Assembly (NCBI GenBank): GCA_025153755.1
Contig: JAOALD010000004.1
Location: 83,273-147,272 of the forward strand
DNA: 64,000 nt
Source of the DNA: SAR92 clade bacterium H921
GTDB lineage: Bacteria > Pseudomonadota > Gammaproteobacteria > Pseudomonadales > Porticoccaceae
Reading direction: 5' to 3'
Both the position numbers and the translations under genes were made by a program. Shown piece by piece: positions 54,623 to 63,926 of the stretch. The notes under the pieces are model-generated. The model was not told the DNA's origin, ran no database searches, and worked only from the letters and a program-made list of their open reading frames with translations. Position 1 is the first letter of the stretch. Each line of letters starts with the position of its first letter.

Positions 54623-55621
54623 TTGCGAACCCATCTCAAATTTGTGCAACCCGATGAAAAGGAGTGCCCCGCTATCAAGCTAATTAACGGTCAACGCATA
54701 CTCTGCGCCCTGGGTAACATAGCGCCGGGTTATGCCAGACTGCCACTTCCTGCTCTACGCTGCTTTTATGACAATTATGACAGGCTATTGGGCAGCGGCT
54801 CTAGAGTTGACGTTAGCTCTGAGGACAGAGTGATTTCTTTGGGCGAACATCAGATACCGATCAGAATTTACCGCCCCAAGACCACAGTGCCTACATTGAC
54901 TATGGTCTATTTCCATGGCGGTGGTTATGTGATTGGCGGTCTTACCAGTCACCAGGGTTTCTGTAGTCTATTAGCGGGAAGAGCCGCTATCAATATTATT
55001 GCAGTGGACTATCGGTGCGCGCCTGAAAATCCATTCCCCGGTCCCATCGAAGACGGTTTAGGCGCTTGGAATTGGGTGTTGGATCATGCAACTGAGCTGG
55101 GTATTGACAAGACAAAAATAGGCTTGGGCGGCGATAGTGCAGGAGGCAATCTGGCTGCTATGCTAGGGATGCAGACATTTACTAAGGTGACTACTGGACA
55201 GTTATCTCAGATGCCAGAATTTCAGTTCTTACTCTATCCTTGGGTCGATATGAGTGCTTCATCCGATTCAATTCAGCGTTATGGTAAAGGCTTGCTGCTT
55301 ACAGCGCAGACAATGAGATTCTTCCATGATAACTATCTGCCTGAGGGCAGCGACACCCTAGCTATCCTATCTAGCCCTATAGCTTGCGATGATTTGTCTC
55401 ATACGCCAGACACCTTAATTGTGACAGCCGAGTACGATGTTCTCCGTGATGAGGGCCTAGCATTTGTCGATAAACTTAAGTCTGGCAAAGTCAACGTGAT
55501 TCATCAACATTTACCAGACTGCACCCATGGTTTTATCAGTATGGGCAGGTTTAGTAAGGCAACTCGCAATCGGTTGGAGCAAATATGCGATATGCTTGTA
55601 GCCTATGGTGCCGGAGTCTAA
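54623..55621 (+). CDS. Alpha/beta hydrolase, hormone-sensitive-lipase family
   Basis: 332 aa, esterase/lipase of the HSL family. Oxyanion motif FHGGGYVIGG, nucleophile GGDSAGGNLAA, acid in TAEYDVLRDEG and His in CTHGF. No signal peptide, so cytoplasmic. The start is the first in-frame start codon, TTG at 54623; no better ATG exists before the conserved core, so the N-terminus is uncertain. It may cleave an ester or lactone of the substrate. Divergent from the ALDH gene; last gene of the catabolic block. Confidence 0.85.
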   Translation: MRTHLKFVQPDEKECPAIKLINGQRILCALGNIAPGYARLPLPALRCFYDNYDRLLGSGSRVDVSSEDRVISLGEHQIPIRIYRPKTTVPTLTMVYFHGGGYVIGGLTSHQGFCSLLAGRAAINIIAVDYRCAPENPFPGPIEDGLGAWNWVLDHATELGIDKTKIGLGGDSAGGNLAAMLGMQTFTKVTTGQLSQMPEFQFLLYPWVDMSASSDSIQRYGKGLLLTAQTMRFFHDNYLPEGSDTLAILSSPIACDDLSHTPDTLIVTAEYDVLRDEGLAFVDKLKSGKVNVIHQHLPDCTHGFISMGRFSKATRNRLEQICDMLVAYGAGV

Positions 55622-56039
55622 AAGTGCAGCCCGTTACATGTTATTAAAGGTCTTACTGTCTTGCATTTATGAGCGTTAACATAAACCCAGTTGTTAATCC
55701 TTGAAGGTCTGCTTTTTCTTGGTGATTAGTATTAGTCACAAAAGAATTCTATGTCGACTCATTGATATCGTTGAATAAGCTCAAGTGTGTTGCTAGACCG
55801 TTCTGGTTGTGCAACTTAATTTTATATTTTGGCAATCGGGATCAAGCTCTGGTCGGCCGATTACAGCATTACGCTTACTTTGAAGCTCGCGCGGGTTGTA
55901 TGCGGATATTGCCTCAACTATGTAATAACAGCCAACAAATCGATACACTTGAATACCATCTTATCTAGGCTTATGTGAGCTGCTCCCTGGTCTAAGTGGG
56001 TGATTTAAATCCTAAAGTTTTTAAAACGAGTGAAACACT
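55622..56039. other. 418-bp intergenic region, nothing convincing
   Basis: No RNA gene, clear operator or terminator seen. An open frame at 55762-55968 has no ribosome site and no recognisable family. The region marks the end of the catabolic block and must contain the phoD promoter. I see no clear pho box. Confidence 0.4.
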
Positions 56040-57872
56040 ATGATCAAAGCGGCTTTAAATCGTCGTCAGGTATTGCAGAGACTAGGGGCAAGTTTGGGAG
56101 TTTTAGCACTGCGTGGCTTTGAAGTGCAAGCGGCTGCACCAGCGCACTTTACTCATGGTGTTGCCAGTGGAGACCCGCTATCTGACCGCGTGATACTTTG
56201 GACTCGTCTACTCCCTGGTGACGGCCAACATGATAATCTGAGTTGCACATGGCAGGTCGCTCTGGATCGAGACTTTGATCAGTTAGTAAGCTCGGGTTCA
56301 GTCTCGACGTCGCCACAGCGAGATTACTGTATCAAAGTCGATGCCGCGGGCCTTGCAGCCAATCAGCAGTATTTTTATCGCTTCATCTCTAGTGGTGTTT
56401 CCAGTCCTGTGGGCATGACTCGTACCTTGCCGGTAGGGGACGTGAGCGAAGTACGTCTGGGCGTATGCTCTTGCTCTAACTATCCTCAGGGCTACTTTAA
56501 TGTTTATCGCCACATGGCTAATACTGATTTGGATTTGGTGTTGCATCTGGGCGACTATATTTATGAATATGCTGAGGATGTCTATGTTAATCCAGTTGCA
56601 ATTGGTGATTTGGGCAGACAGGTAGAACCTCGCAATGAAATATTAAGTATTGAAGACTATCGTATGCGCTATGGTCTTTACCGTACCGATAGGGATTTAC
56701 AGGCCGTACATGCTCGTCATCCATTTATCTGTGTCTGGGATGATCATGAGCTGGCCAACGATTGCTGGCAAAATGGCGCACAAAATCATAATGATGGTGA
56801 GGGTGATTTTAAGGCACGCTTGCGCAGTGCGCGCCAGGCCTACCATGAATGGATGCCAATCCGTACCAGCTCCGAGGGTGACCAGACACCAATCTATCGG
56901 AGCTTTAAGCTGGGAAATCTAGCCGACTTGATAATGCTAGATACGCGAATCCATGGCCGTAATCGGCCTTTAAATTATGCTACTGACCTGCCTATGCAGT
57001 CGGCACTATTCAAAGTTTCAGAGTCTGGCGCTAGCTTGATAGATGAAAGGACACAGCTATCTGCAACTGACCTTGTGCGAGTAAAGGTGCCCTTTGATTT
57101 TGCTTCGGGCAGAGCTGTTGCGATCACCGATTACCAAAGAATCAAAGATTTGACTCCTGAGACCCTGCCAGAGGGCTGGTATTATTTGCCTGATGCCGAG
57201 ACCTTTAAAGACAAAGCTTTGATTGATCCTAACAGAACCATTCTAGGAGCAGATCAAGAGCAGTGGCTAGATGCTCAGTTACGCAGTAGCAAGCAGCGCG
57301 GTGCGGCTTGGCAGATTCTGGGCCAGCAGGTATTGATGGGTAAATTGGGTATGCCAGTATTAACTGATGAAGAGCTAAACCTTGAGGAAACCAAGCCCGA
57401 ATACAGGCCTGTTATGCAAATGATGCAGACCTTGGCCAAGGAGGCTTTGCCGTTAAATCTCGATGCCTGGGATGGCTACGCGGCCTGTCGAGACAATGTC
57501 TTCGAAAGTTTGATGCAACATGGTGTGAATCCGGTTGTACTAGCGGGAGATACCCACAATGCCTGGGCATTTAATCTGGCCGATAGTCAGGGGCAGGCCG
57601 TGGGTGTTGAAATTGGAACTCCGGGGGTAAATAGCCCAGGTATGGAGACCTATTTGGCAACGGAGCCAGATGTACTGGCGCGCGCAATGAAGGTCGCCAG
57701 TCCAGAGTTATTTGCTGTCGATACAGCCCGGCGAGGTTGGTCTGAATTAGTGTTAACTCCTCAGGCTGCGACCAATCAGTGGCACTTTGTCAGTACAGTC
57801 CTGGATCGTAAGTTTTCGGTGGTCAGTGGTGATAAGCAGCGCTGTAATCTTGGTGACAAGAGATTTAGTTGA
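56040..57872 (+). CDS. phoD: PhoD-family alkaline phosphatase/phosphodiesterase, Tat-exported
   Basis: 610 aa. A twin-arginine-type signal (NRRQVLQRLGASLGVLAL) precedes FTHGVASGDPLSDRVILWTR, the PhoD N-terminal domain. Metal-site motifs: LHLGDYIYEY, WDDHELANDCW and LAGDTHNAWAF. PhoD enzymes use calcium and iron to release phosphate from mono- and diesters in the periplasm or outside. Longer than B. subtilis PhoD (about 580 aa) by a small insert around 330-370. Transcribed alone. It may help scavenge phosphate in a marine setting. Confidence 0.92.
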   Translation: MIKAALNRRQVLQRLGASLGVLALRGFEVQAAAPAHFTHGVASGDPLSDRVILWTRLLPGDGQHDNLSCTWQVALDRDFDQLVSSGSVSTSPQRDYCIKVDAAGLAANQQYFYRFISSGVSSPVGMTRTLPVGDVSEVRLGVCSCSNYPQGYFNVYRHMANTDLDLVLHLGDYIYEYAEDVYVNPVAIGDLGRQVEPRNEILSIEDYRMRYGLYRTDRDLQAVHARHPFICVWDDHELANDCWQNGAQNHNDGEGDFKARLRSARQAYHEWMPIRTSSEGDQTPIYRSFKLGNLADLIMLDTRIHGRNRPLNYATDLPMQSALFKVSESGASLIDERTQLSATDLVRVKVPFDFASGRAVAITDYQRIKDLTPETLPEGWYYLPDAETFKDKALIDPNRTILGADQEQWLDAQLRSSKQRGAAWQILGQQVLMGKLGMPVLTDEELNLEETKPEYRPVMQMMQTLAKEALPLNLDAWDGYAACRDNVFESLMQHGVNPVVLAGDTHNAWAFNLADSQGQAVGVEIGTPGVNSPGMETYLATEPDVLARAMKVASPELFAVDTARRGWSELVLTPQAATNQWHFVSTVLDRKFSVVSGDKQRCNLGDKRFS

Positions 57873-58067
57873 TCTCCATAGTTATTACTCAGGGCGGAGC
57901 CATTATCCTGTGCTAGGGACGAACCCCTTGGAAGATGGTATAGATTGTCCAGACCACTCCGAATGACTGGATTATTGCTTCCTCTGGCTGAAGTACTATT
58001 GAGCTTGAATGTCATAACAGCTCACTAACCGTTAGCGATGCCACCGAAGACCAGCTACAATTCCGCC

Positions 58068-59891
58068 ATGCCTTTTGACCATCAAACCTTTCTTAAATCT
58101 CTAACTCAGCGATCCGGCATCTATCAAATGTTTGACGTGGAGGGCACAATTCTCTATGTGGGTAAGGCCAAGAATCTCAAGAGTCGGGTTGCCAGTTATT
58201 TCCGCAAAACCGGGCTCACGGTAAAAACGGCGGCACTGGTTAAGCGTATTGCACAAATAGATGTCACCGTCACTGAGACAGAAACCGAAGCGTTGATTCT
58301 TGAACATAACCTCATTAAGCAGTATCAACCACCCTACAATATTTTACTGCGCGATGATAAAAGCTACCCCTACATCTTTCTATCGGATAAGGACAAATGG
58401 CCGCGACTGTCCTTTCACCGAGGACCGAAAAAGGCCAAAGGGACATATTTTGGCCCATTTCCCAGTGTTAATGCAGTGCGTGAGAGTATGTCTTTTTTGC
58501 AGAAGACCTTCAAAGTTCGCCAATGTGAAGATGTCTTTTTTAAGAACCGCTCCAGACCCTGCCTGCAACATCAAATTAAGCGCTGTACGGCTCCCTGTGT
58601 GGACTTTGTTACCCCCGAAGACTACGCCGTAGATGTGGAGTTAACTCGACAGTATCTTGATGGTAAGGGCGACAAGATACTCAAGCAACTCGAGCGAGAT
58701 ATGGAAAAAGCCTCGGCTGAACTGGCCTTTGAAAAGGCCGCCCAGAGTCGTGATCAAATAGCTGCGTTGCGCCAAATTCAGGCGCAGCAAATGATTGAAA
58801 AAGGCAAGGGTACAGTAGACGTAGTCGCCGGTGCAGTGACCAATGGTCAGGCTTGCGTGCATATACTCTATGTTCGTCAAGGCCGTATTCTTGGCAGTCG
58901 CAGCTACTATCCCAAGGCGCCACTGGCAGACCAAGTTACAGATTTACTGGCCGAGTTTTTACCTCAACTATACTTAGCTGGGGGTGGTCGCCCAGATCTG
59001 CCCAAGGAAATAATACTTAATGCACCCATTGAAAACAGCCAGCCACTGATCGACGCTCTTAAACTCAGGGTGGGGCGCAATGTCGATATTCGCGACTCGG
59101 TGCGAGGCTTTCGTGCAAAGTGGATAGAGTTGGCCCAGCGCACTGCAGAACAAAACTTGGCAGGTAAATTGGCCTCTAAAAAGACCTTGCAACAGCGCTT
59201 TGAATCACTCCGCGAAACCCTAGAACTCGAGCACACACCGCAGCGTTTAGAGTGCTTCGACATCAGTCATAGTAGTGGTGAGGCTGTGGTGGCATCATGC
59301 GTTGTTTTCGATACCAACGGCCCTTTAAAGAGCGACTATAGACGCTTCAATATTGAAGGTATTACTGGCGGTGACGACTATGCCGCTATGGAGCAAGCCA
59401 TTCGTCGTCGCTATACCCGTTTAATGAAAGGCGAAGGTAAGTTGCCAGATATATTATTGATAGATGGGGGTAAGGGCCAGATTGGTATTGCTAAAACGGT
59501 CCTTTCCGATCTGGGTGTGGTGGGTGTGATGATTCTTGGCGTGGCTAAGGGTACGACTCGTAAGCCCGGCATGGAGACCTTAATTCTAGCCGATCAAGAT
59601 AACCGGATTATTGGCCGTCCGGCAGAGGCCGCACTTCATTTAATTCAGCAAATTCGCGATGAAGCCCACAGGTTTGCTATCACTGGGCACAAGGCGCGGC
59701 GAGATAAAAAGCGCCGCACCTCACCGCTAGAAGGTATTCCCGGTGTTGGGCCCACCCGGCGGCGCGACCTGCTAAAACATTTTGGAGGGATTGCAGAGGT
59801 ACGCAAGGCTAGCATCGCCGACCTGATGAAAGTGGAAAATATAAATAAAAAGGTAGCTGAAGCTATTTACAGCGCGCTGTACAATGAGTAA
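58068..59891 (+). CDS. uvrC: Excinuclease ABC subunit C
   Basis: Makes both incisions in nucleotide excision repair. 607 aa from the ATG at 58068, near E. coli (610 aa); an ATG at 58038 would add 10 residues with no counterpart. N-terminal GIY-YIG nuclease (SGIYQMFD; LYVGKAKNLKSRV), Cys-rich segment (CEDVFFKNRSRPC), UVR domain (about 205-240), RNase H-like C-terminal nuclease (ECFDISHSSG; DILLIDGGKGQIG) and helix-hairpin-helix end (GIPGVGPTRRRDLLKHFGG). pgsA follows 49 bp downstream, the conserved gammaproteobacterial order. Confidence 0.96.
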   Translation: MPFDHQTFLKSLTQRSGIYQMFDVEGTILYVGKAKNLKSRVASYFRKTGLTVKTAALVKRIAQIDVTVTETETEALILEHNLIKQYQPPYNILLRDDKSYPYIFLSDKDKWPRLSFHRGPKKAKGTYFGPFPSVNAVRESMSFLQKTFKVRQCEDVFFKNRSRPCLQHQIKRCTAPCVDFVTPEDYAVDVELTRQYLDGKGDKILKQLERDMEKASAELAFEKAAQSRDQIAALRQIQAQQMIEKGKGTVDVVAGAVTNGQACVHILYVRQGRILGSRSYYPKAPLADQVTDLLAEFLPQLYLAGGGRPDLPKEIILNAPIENSQPLIDALKLRVGRNVDIRDSVRGFRAKWIELAQRTAEQNLAGKLASKKTLQQRFESLRETLELEHTPQRLECFDISHSSGEAVVASCVVFDTNGPLKSDYRRFNIEGITGGDDYAAMEQAIRRRYTRLMKGEGKLPDILLIDGGKGQIGIAKTVLSDLGVVGVMILGVAKGTTRKPGMETLILADQDNRIIGRPAEAALHLIQQIRDEAHRFAITGHKARRDKKRRTSPLEGIPGVGPTRRRDLLKHFGGIAEVRKASIADLMKVENINKKVAEAIYSALYNE

Positions 59892-59940
59892 CTTGAAGGT
59901 TTAATCCTTTTACACTTGGAATGGAAAGCGATAAATAACT

Positions 59941-60501
59941 ATGTGGAACCTGCCAAATATCCTAACTTTGCTGCGCATCGCTTTGATTCCAGTATTTATC
60001 GTTGTCTATTACCTGCCCTGGGAATGGCACCACTTTGCCTCGGCCGCTATTTTTGGGCTGGCAGCATTGACCGACTGGGTAGATGGCTACCTAGCGCGTA
60101 AATTCAATCAGGTCACACCCTTTGGTGCGTTTCTTGATCCGGTCGCTGACAAACTTATTGTGGTGGCTGCACTGGTTCTTTTATTAGAGGTTCATGCTAG
60201 TCCTTGGTTTGCACTGCCAGTTATTGTAATTATTGGCCGTGAGATCGTAATATCAGCTCTGCGAGAGTGGATGTCTGAGTTGGGAGCCCGAGGCAGTGTA
60301 GCGGTATCTATGTTGGGCAAGATTAAGACCTGGGTGCAGATGATTGCTGTTGCCATTTTGTTGCTGGCAAAGCCAGATCAAGAACTATTAACCCTGATAG
60401 GTTTTGTGGCAATTTATGTGGCAGCTCTGCTGACACTCTGGTCAATGGTGACATATCTGGTTCAGGCTTGGCCGCAATTGAGTGCCGAAGCTGATAAGTA
60501 G
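59941..60501 (+). CDS. pgsA: CDP-diacylglycerol-glycerol-3-phosphate 3-phosphatidyltransferase
   Basis: Inner-membrane enzyme of phosphatidylglycerol synthesis. 186 aa with 4-5 membrane spans. The CDP-alcohol phosphotransferase motif is seen as DWVDGYLARKFNQVTPFGAF then LDPVADK (about residues 41-70), with all Asp present. It starts MWNLPNILTLLRI, as E. coli PgsA does (MQFNIPTLLTLFRV). Downstream of uvrC and upstream of tRNA-Cys. Confidence 0.95.
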   Translation: MWNLPNILTLLRIALIPVFIVVYYLPWEWHHFASAAIFGLAALTDWVDGYLARKFNQVTPFGAFLDPVADKLIVVAALVLLLEVHASPWFALPVIVIIGREIVISALREWMSELGARGSVAVSMLGKIKTWVQMIAVAILLLAKPDQELLTLIGFVAIYVAALLTLWSMVTYLVQAWPQLSAEADK

Positions 60502-60615
60502 TTGATTTATTGCCAACATTCCCTAGAATAGCGGCGTCTGTTTACAGCGGTACTCAGATCAGTAAAACCTTGAATGTAAATGTTGCTTAAAAGCTAGAAA
60601 AGAAGCTCTTCAAAA

Positions 60616-60689
<74 letters not shown>

Positions 60690-60742
60690 TTCAGTGCCCT
60701 TCACGCCTCAGCCTGGCCCTCACGCCAACTAAGGTCATTAGG

Positions 60743-62719
60743 CTAGGTACCAGGTTCCTGCTCTGGCTCCTGTTGCAAAACCTCCGACCCGGCTAGATAC
60801 AAATAATGCAGGTGACGTTCATATTGAGTGATTGCATCGGCGATAATCTGTTCCTGACTATAGCTCAAGATATCGTAACGCTGACCACCGCGCAGTAAAA
60901 AAACCTCAGCACGATAGTAGTCTCCGTTTTGCTCATCTGCATAGTTAGGCATCGCGAAGTGGCGCAGCCTAATCTGGTAATTGAAATTCTCGGCATTTTC
61001 AATGTCAATGATTAACCTTATGCTGTCGGCTTTGATCTCTAGCTCGGCACTAATACCATTGTGATGGAATTCAGCCGCTAGTTGCTCAAGAGCTGGTTGA
61101 GCAGAGCCGGCGATAAATTTTTTCGCTGTATTAAACTCCGGGTGAGCTGTCAAAGATGCCAGCTGCTTTTTCCAGTTAGTTTTTGAAAACTGCTGGATCG
61201 TACTGTGATTTTGCACGCTATCTTGCAACAAATAGTCGGCTTTAAGAGCTTTGAACAGGCTGTAGCAAAATATAAGCAGCACAAACATAAAGGGAAATGC
61301 CGAGGCGATTGTTAGGGTTTGCAGTGCGCCTAATCCACCCAATGATAGAAGTGCAGCGGCAATAATGCCGATAACAGTTGTCCAAAAAATACGCTGCCAA
61401 ACTGGTGTATCTTCTTCGCCACCAGAGGTCAGCGTGTCTATAACCAGAGCACCAGAATCTGCGGAGGTGATAAAAAAGGTAGTGATTAAACAGATAGCAA
61501 TGGTCGAGAGCAGCGGAGCGATAGCAAACTGCTCAAAAAACACAAACAGTGCTACGGGTACATTACTACTGACAGATTCCGCGAGATTGGAGGCCTGATT
61601 GGTGGCGATCTCATGGATAGCAGTGTTGCCAAAAACCGTCATCCATAAAAAGGTAAACCCGGCCGGTATAAAGAGTACACCGACAATAAATTCGCGGATG
61701 GTTCGTCCCTTGGATACGCGCGCGATAAACATGCCCACAAATGGTGACCAAGATATCCACCAGCCCCAGTAGAGTAGAGTCCAGCCACCGATCCAATCAT
61801 CTCGTCGGTCATAGGCATAGAGATTAAAGGTACTGCTGACAAGTTCGCTTAGATAGGAGCCTGTATTTTGAACAAAGGACTGTAGCAAAAGAATGGTAGG
61901 TCCAAACAGGAGTACAAACAGCATTAGGCAAACTGCAAGAGTCATGTTGAGATTCGAGAGACGTTTGATACCGCGATCCAAGCCCAGCACCACTGACAGG
62001 GTAGCCAGACCAGTAATACAGATAATCAGTGTAATCTGTATATAACTTGCTTCTGGAATACCCAACAAATAATGCAGGCCGGCATTTAGCTGCTGCACTC
62101 CGAAGCCCATGGAGGTCGCGACTCCAAAGATAGTCCCCACCACCGCAAAAGAATCAACTGCATGGCCAATGCCACCGTAAATTCGTTCGCCAATCAAGGG
62201 GTAGAGCGCAGAGCGAGGTAACAGAGGCAGTTTGTGCCTGTAGGCAAAATAAGCCAGCGTCAGTGCTACGATGGCATAGATGCCCCAGGCGTGGAGTCCC
62301 CAGTGAAAGAATGTGATGCGCATTGCCTCTTTAGCGGCAGATATTGTCGCCGCATCGCCTACAGGTGGCGACATGTAGTGCATCACAGGCTCGGCGACAC
62401 CAAAAAACATGAGTCCAATACCCATACCCGCAGAAAACAGCATCGAAAACCAAGATAGGTTGGTATAGGCCGGCTGGTCATGGTCAAGCCCTAGCTTAAT
62501 ATCACCTAGCCGGCTGACCATAATAAATATAATAAATAGCAAAAAGGCTGCCACAGACAACACATATAGCCAGCTGACCTGAGTGACTAATAGGTGTTGT
62601 AGTTGCCCAAAATATTGAGCAGATAGCTCAGGAAAAATTGCCGCAAATAAGGCAAAAAAGACAGTTATGAACAGAGAGGTAGCAAAGACAGGCGGGTTTA
62701 TTTTGGTTGTAGGTAGCAT
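60743..62719 (-). CDS. BCCT-family osmolyte transporter (betaine/choline type)
   Basis: About 658 aa with 12 membrane helices and a long cytoplasmic C-terminal domain (about 520-658) like E. coli BetT. The ATG at 62719 gives MLPTTKINPPVF, which aligns with KINPVVF of BetT; an upstream ATG at 62761 is possible. The substrate/sodium helix reads AGMGIGLMFFGVAEPV, the BetP-like form rather than the GIGIDL of choline-specific BetT, so sodium-coupled betaine uptake is likely. Also WWISWSPFVGMFIARVSKGRT. It lies between tRNA-Cys and tRNA-Leu on the opposite strand. Salt adaptation fits a marine host. Confidence 0.9.
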   Translation of the reverse strand: MLPTTKINPPVFATSLFITVFFALFAAIFPELSAQYFGQLQHLLVTQVSWLYVLSVAAFLLFIIFIMVSRLGDIKLGLDHDQPAYTNLSWFSMLFSAGMGIGLMFFGVAEPVMHYMSPPVGDAATISAAKEAMRITFFHWGLHAWGIYAIVALTLAYFAYRHKLPLLPRSALYPLIGERIYGGIGHAVDSFAVVGTIFGVATSMGFGVQQLNAGLHYLLGIPEASYIQITLIICITGLATLSVVLGLDRGIKRLSNLNMTLAVCLMLFVLLFGPTILLLQSFVQNTGSYLSELVSSTFNLYAYDRRDDWIGGWTLLYWGWWISWSPFVGMFIARVSKGRTIREFIVGVLFIPAGFTFLWMTVFGNTAIHEIATNQASNLAESVSSNVPVALFVFFEQFAIAPLLSTIAICLITTFFITSADSGALVIDTLTSGGEEDTPVWQRIFWTTVIGIIAAALLSLGGLGALQTLTIASAFPFMFVLLIFCYSLFKALKADYLLQDSVQNHSTIQQFSKTNWKKQLASLTAHPEFNTAKKFIAGSAQPALEQLAAEFHHNGISAELEIKADSIRLIIDIENAENFNYQIRLRHFAMPNYADEQNGDYYRAEVFLLRGGQRYDILSYSQEQIIADAITQYERHLHYLYLAGSEVLQQEPEQEPGT

Positions 62720-63039
62720 GCACGAGGGTCGCTTTGGTCGGTAGCGTCTGCAAGTAGACATTGTACTCGAGACGATGGTTAATGGCCTGGCCAGTATTCA
62801 GTATCGGTCACCACCTAGGTAGTGATCGACACCCTGTGAAATTTTAACTCTTCCGGAGTCTAACAAAGTTTTTTGGTTATTTCATAGAGGTGGCGGTATC
62901 CGATAAATAATCGGTAAAAAAGACAGTAAAAATAGAGGATCCATTCCCATTTTCGATATTGATCATGTATACTTCCGGCGCTCTAATCCTAGGGTTCCAA
63001 AAATATTGGCTAGGGTTCGAACAAGTCCACCTCATCAAT
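62720..63039. other. 320-bp region between BCCT gene and tRNA-Leu
   Basis: Contains the leftward promoter of the BCCT gene and the promoter of tRNA-Leu. The only clear element is the 18-bp near-palindrome at 62808-62825, listed on its own. No other gene is seen; a T-arm-like scrap (GGTTCGAAC, about 63014) has no matching tRNA body. Confidence 0.4.
62808..62825. promoter_or_regulatory. 18-bp near-palindrome upstream of BCCT gene
   Basis: TCACCACCTAGGTAGTGA, symmetric except for one position pair, about 90 bp upstream of the preferred start codon. Candidate operator for an osmo- or choline-responsive repressor such as BetI; inference only. Confidence 0.35.
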
Positions 63040-63126
63040 GCCCGGGTGGCGAAATTGGTAGACGCAACGGACTTAAAATCCGTCGGTAGCAATACCGTGC
63101 CGGTTCAAGTCCGGCCCCGGGCACCA
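63040..63126 (+). tRNA. tRNA-Leu (TAA), likely integration site
   Basis: 87 nt with encoded CCA. Acceptor GCCCGGG/CCCGGGC, anticodon stem ACGGA/TCCGT with loop CTTAAAA (anticodon TAA), long class II variable arm, T-arm GCCGG-TTCAAGT-CCGGC. A tyrosine-recombinase gene starts 62 bp downstream, so the 3' half of this tRNA is probably the attachment site of an integrated element. Confidence 0.95.
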
Positions 63127-63188
63127 TAGTTTCACGTAACCCATTGTTTTGCTTGTGTATTTACCAGATTATATAGGTAGGGTAGACA

Positions 63189-63926
63189 ATGCGGTATACA
63201 CCAAAGCATGCTCAACACACATATACCAGACGTGATGTATATTACTTCTCTAGAGTAATTCCTAGTGATTTGAAGCATCACTACATTAAGCCTCGTATTA
63301 TTCAGAGCCTAAAAACCAAGTCAGCGTACAAGGCTGCAGTTGCTTCCAAGATATTGTTAGCCAAGCTAGATGATTACTGGTTAGGCTTGAGGCTCAAACA
63401 AGACGATGTTCCTACATCTCATTTGCTGATCAATGGTGCTACCGTCAATCTTGAATCAAATCTTCCAACAATAGATGAGGCTTTGGAAATCTATCTGACT
63501 GTCAAAGGGACAGGCAAGTCTGATCTATTCTTTACCCATACAAGGCGATCAATTAAATATCTAAAGGATTGTTTAGGTTGTCGTTCATTAGATCAATACA
63601 CATCTGCTGATGCAGCTAAACTAAGAGATGGGCTTGTGTCTCGTGGACTAGGCAGCTCGTCTGTTCAGCGCAACTTTAGTTGTATTAAAGCAGTTGTTAA
63701 CTTTGTAATTCTTGAGAAAGGCTTAGATTGTAGTAATCCCTTCAGTGGTGTTTATCTTCATTCAGATAATTCTTCCAAGAAGCGTAGACCTATCCCTCTA
63801 GATAGCCTAAAGGTTCTCCAACAGAGATGTGTACTAATGGATGACGATCTGAGACACCTAGTGTCTTTGATCAGTGATACAGGAATGAGATTGTCAGAAG
63901 CTGCAGGTTTGATGAAGTCAGACTGA
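63189..63926 (+). pseudogene. Tyrosine-recombinase integrase, truncated by an IS insertion
   Basis: 245 readable codons. N-terminal DNA-binding segment (YTRRDVYYFSRVIPSDLK), SAM-like core-binding domain (about 85-180) and the start of the catalytic domain with the first catalytic Arg in SDTGMRLSEAAGL. The frame stops three residues after that helix at TGA 63924-63926, and the TGA is itself the first bases of an IS3-type end. The HxxR and Tyr motifs are missing, so the protein is inactive unless the IS leaves. Position next to tRNA-Leu indicates a phage or genomic-island integrase. Confidence 0.85.

Noticed and set aside
55762..55968. 68-codon open frame between the hydrolase and phoD
   Set aside because: No ribosome site, no recognisable motif, unusual composition; likely chance.
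63013..63030. T-arm-like GGTTCGAAC as a remnant of another tRNA
   Set aside because: No acceptor, D or anticodon arms can be built around it.
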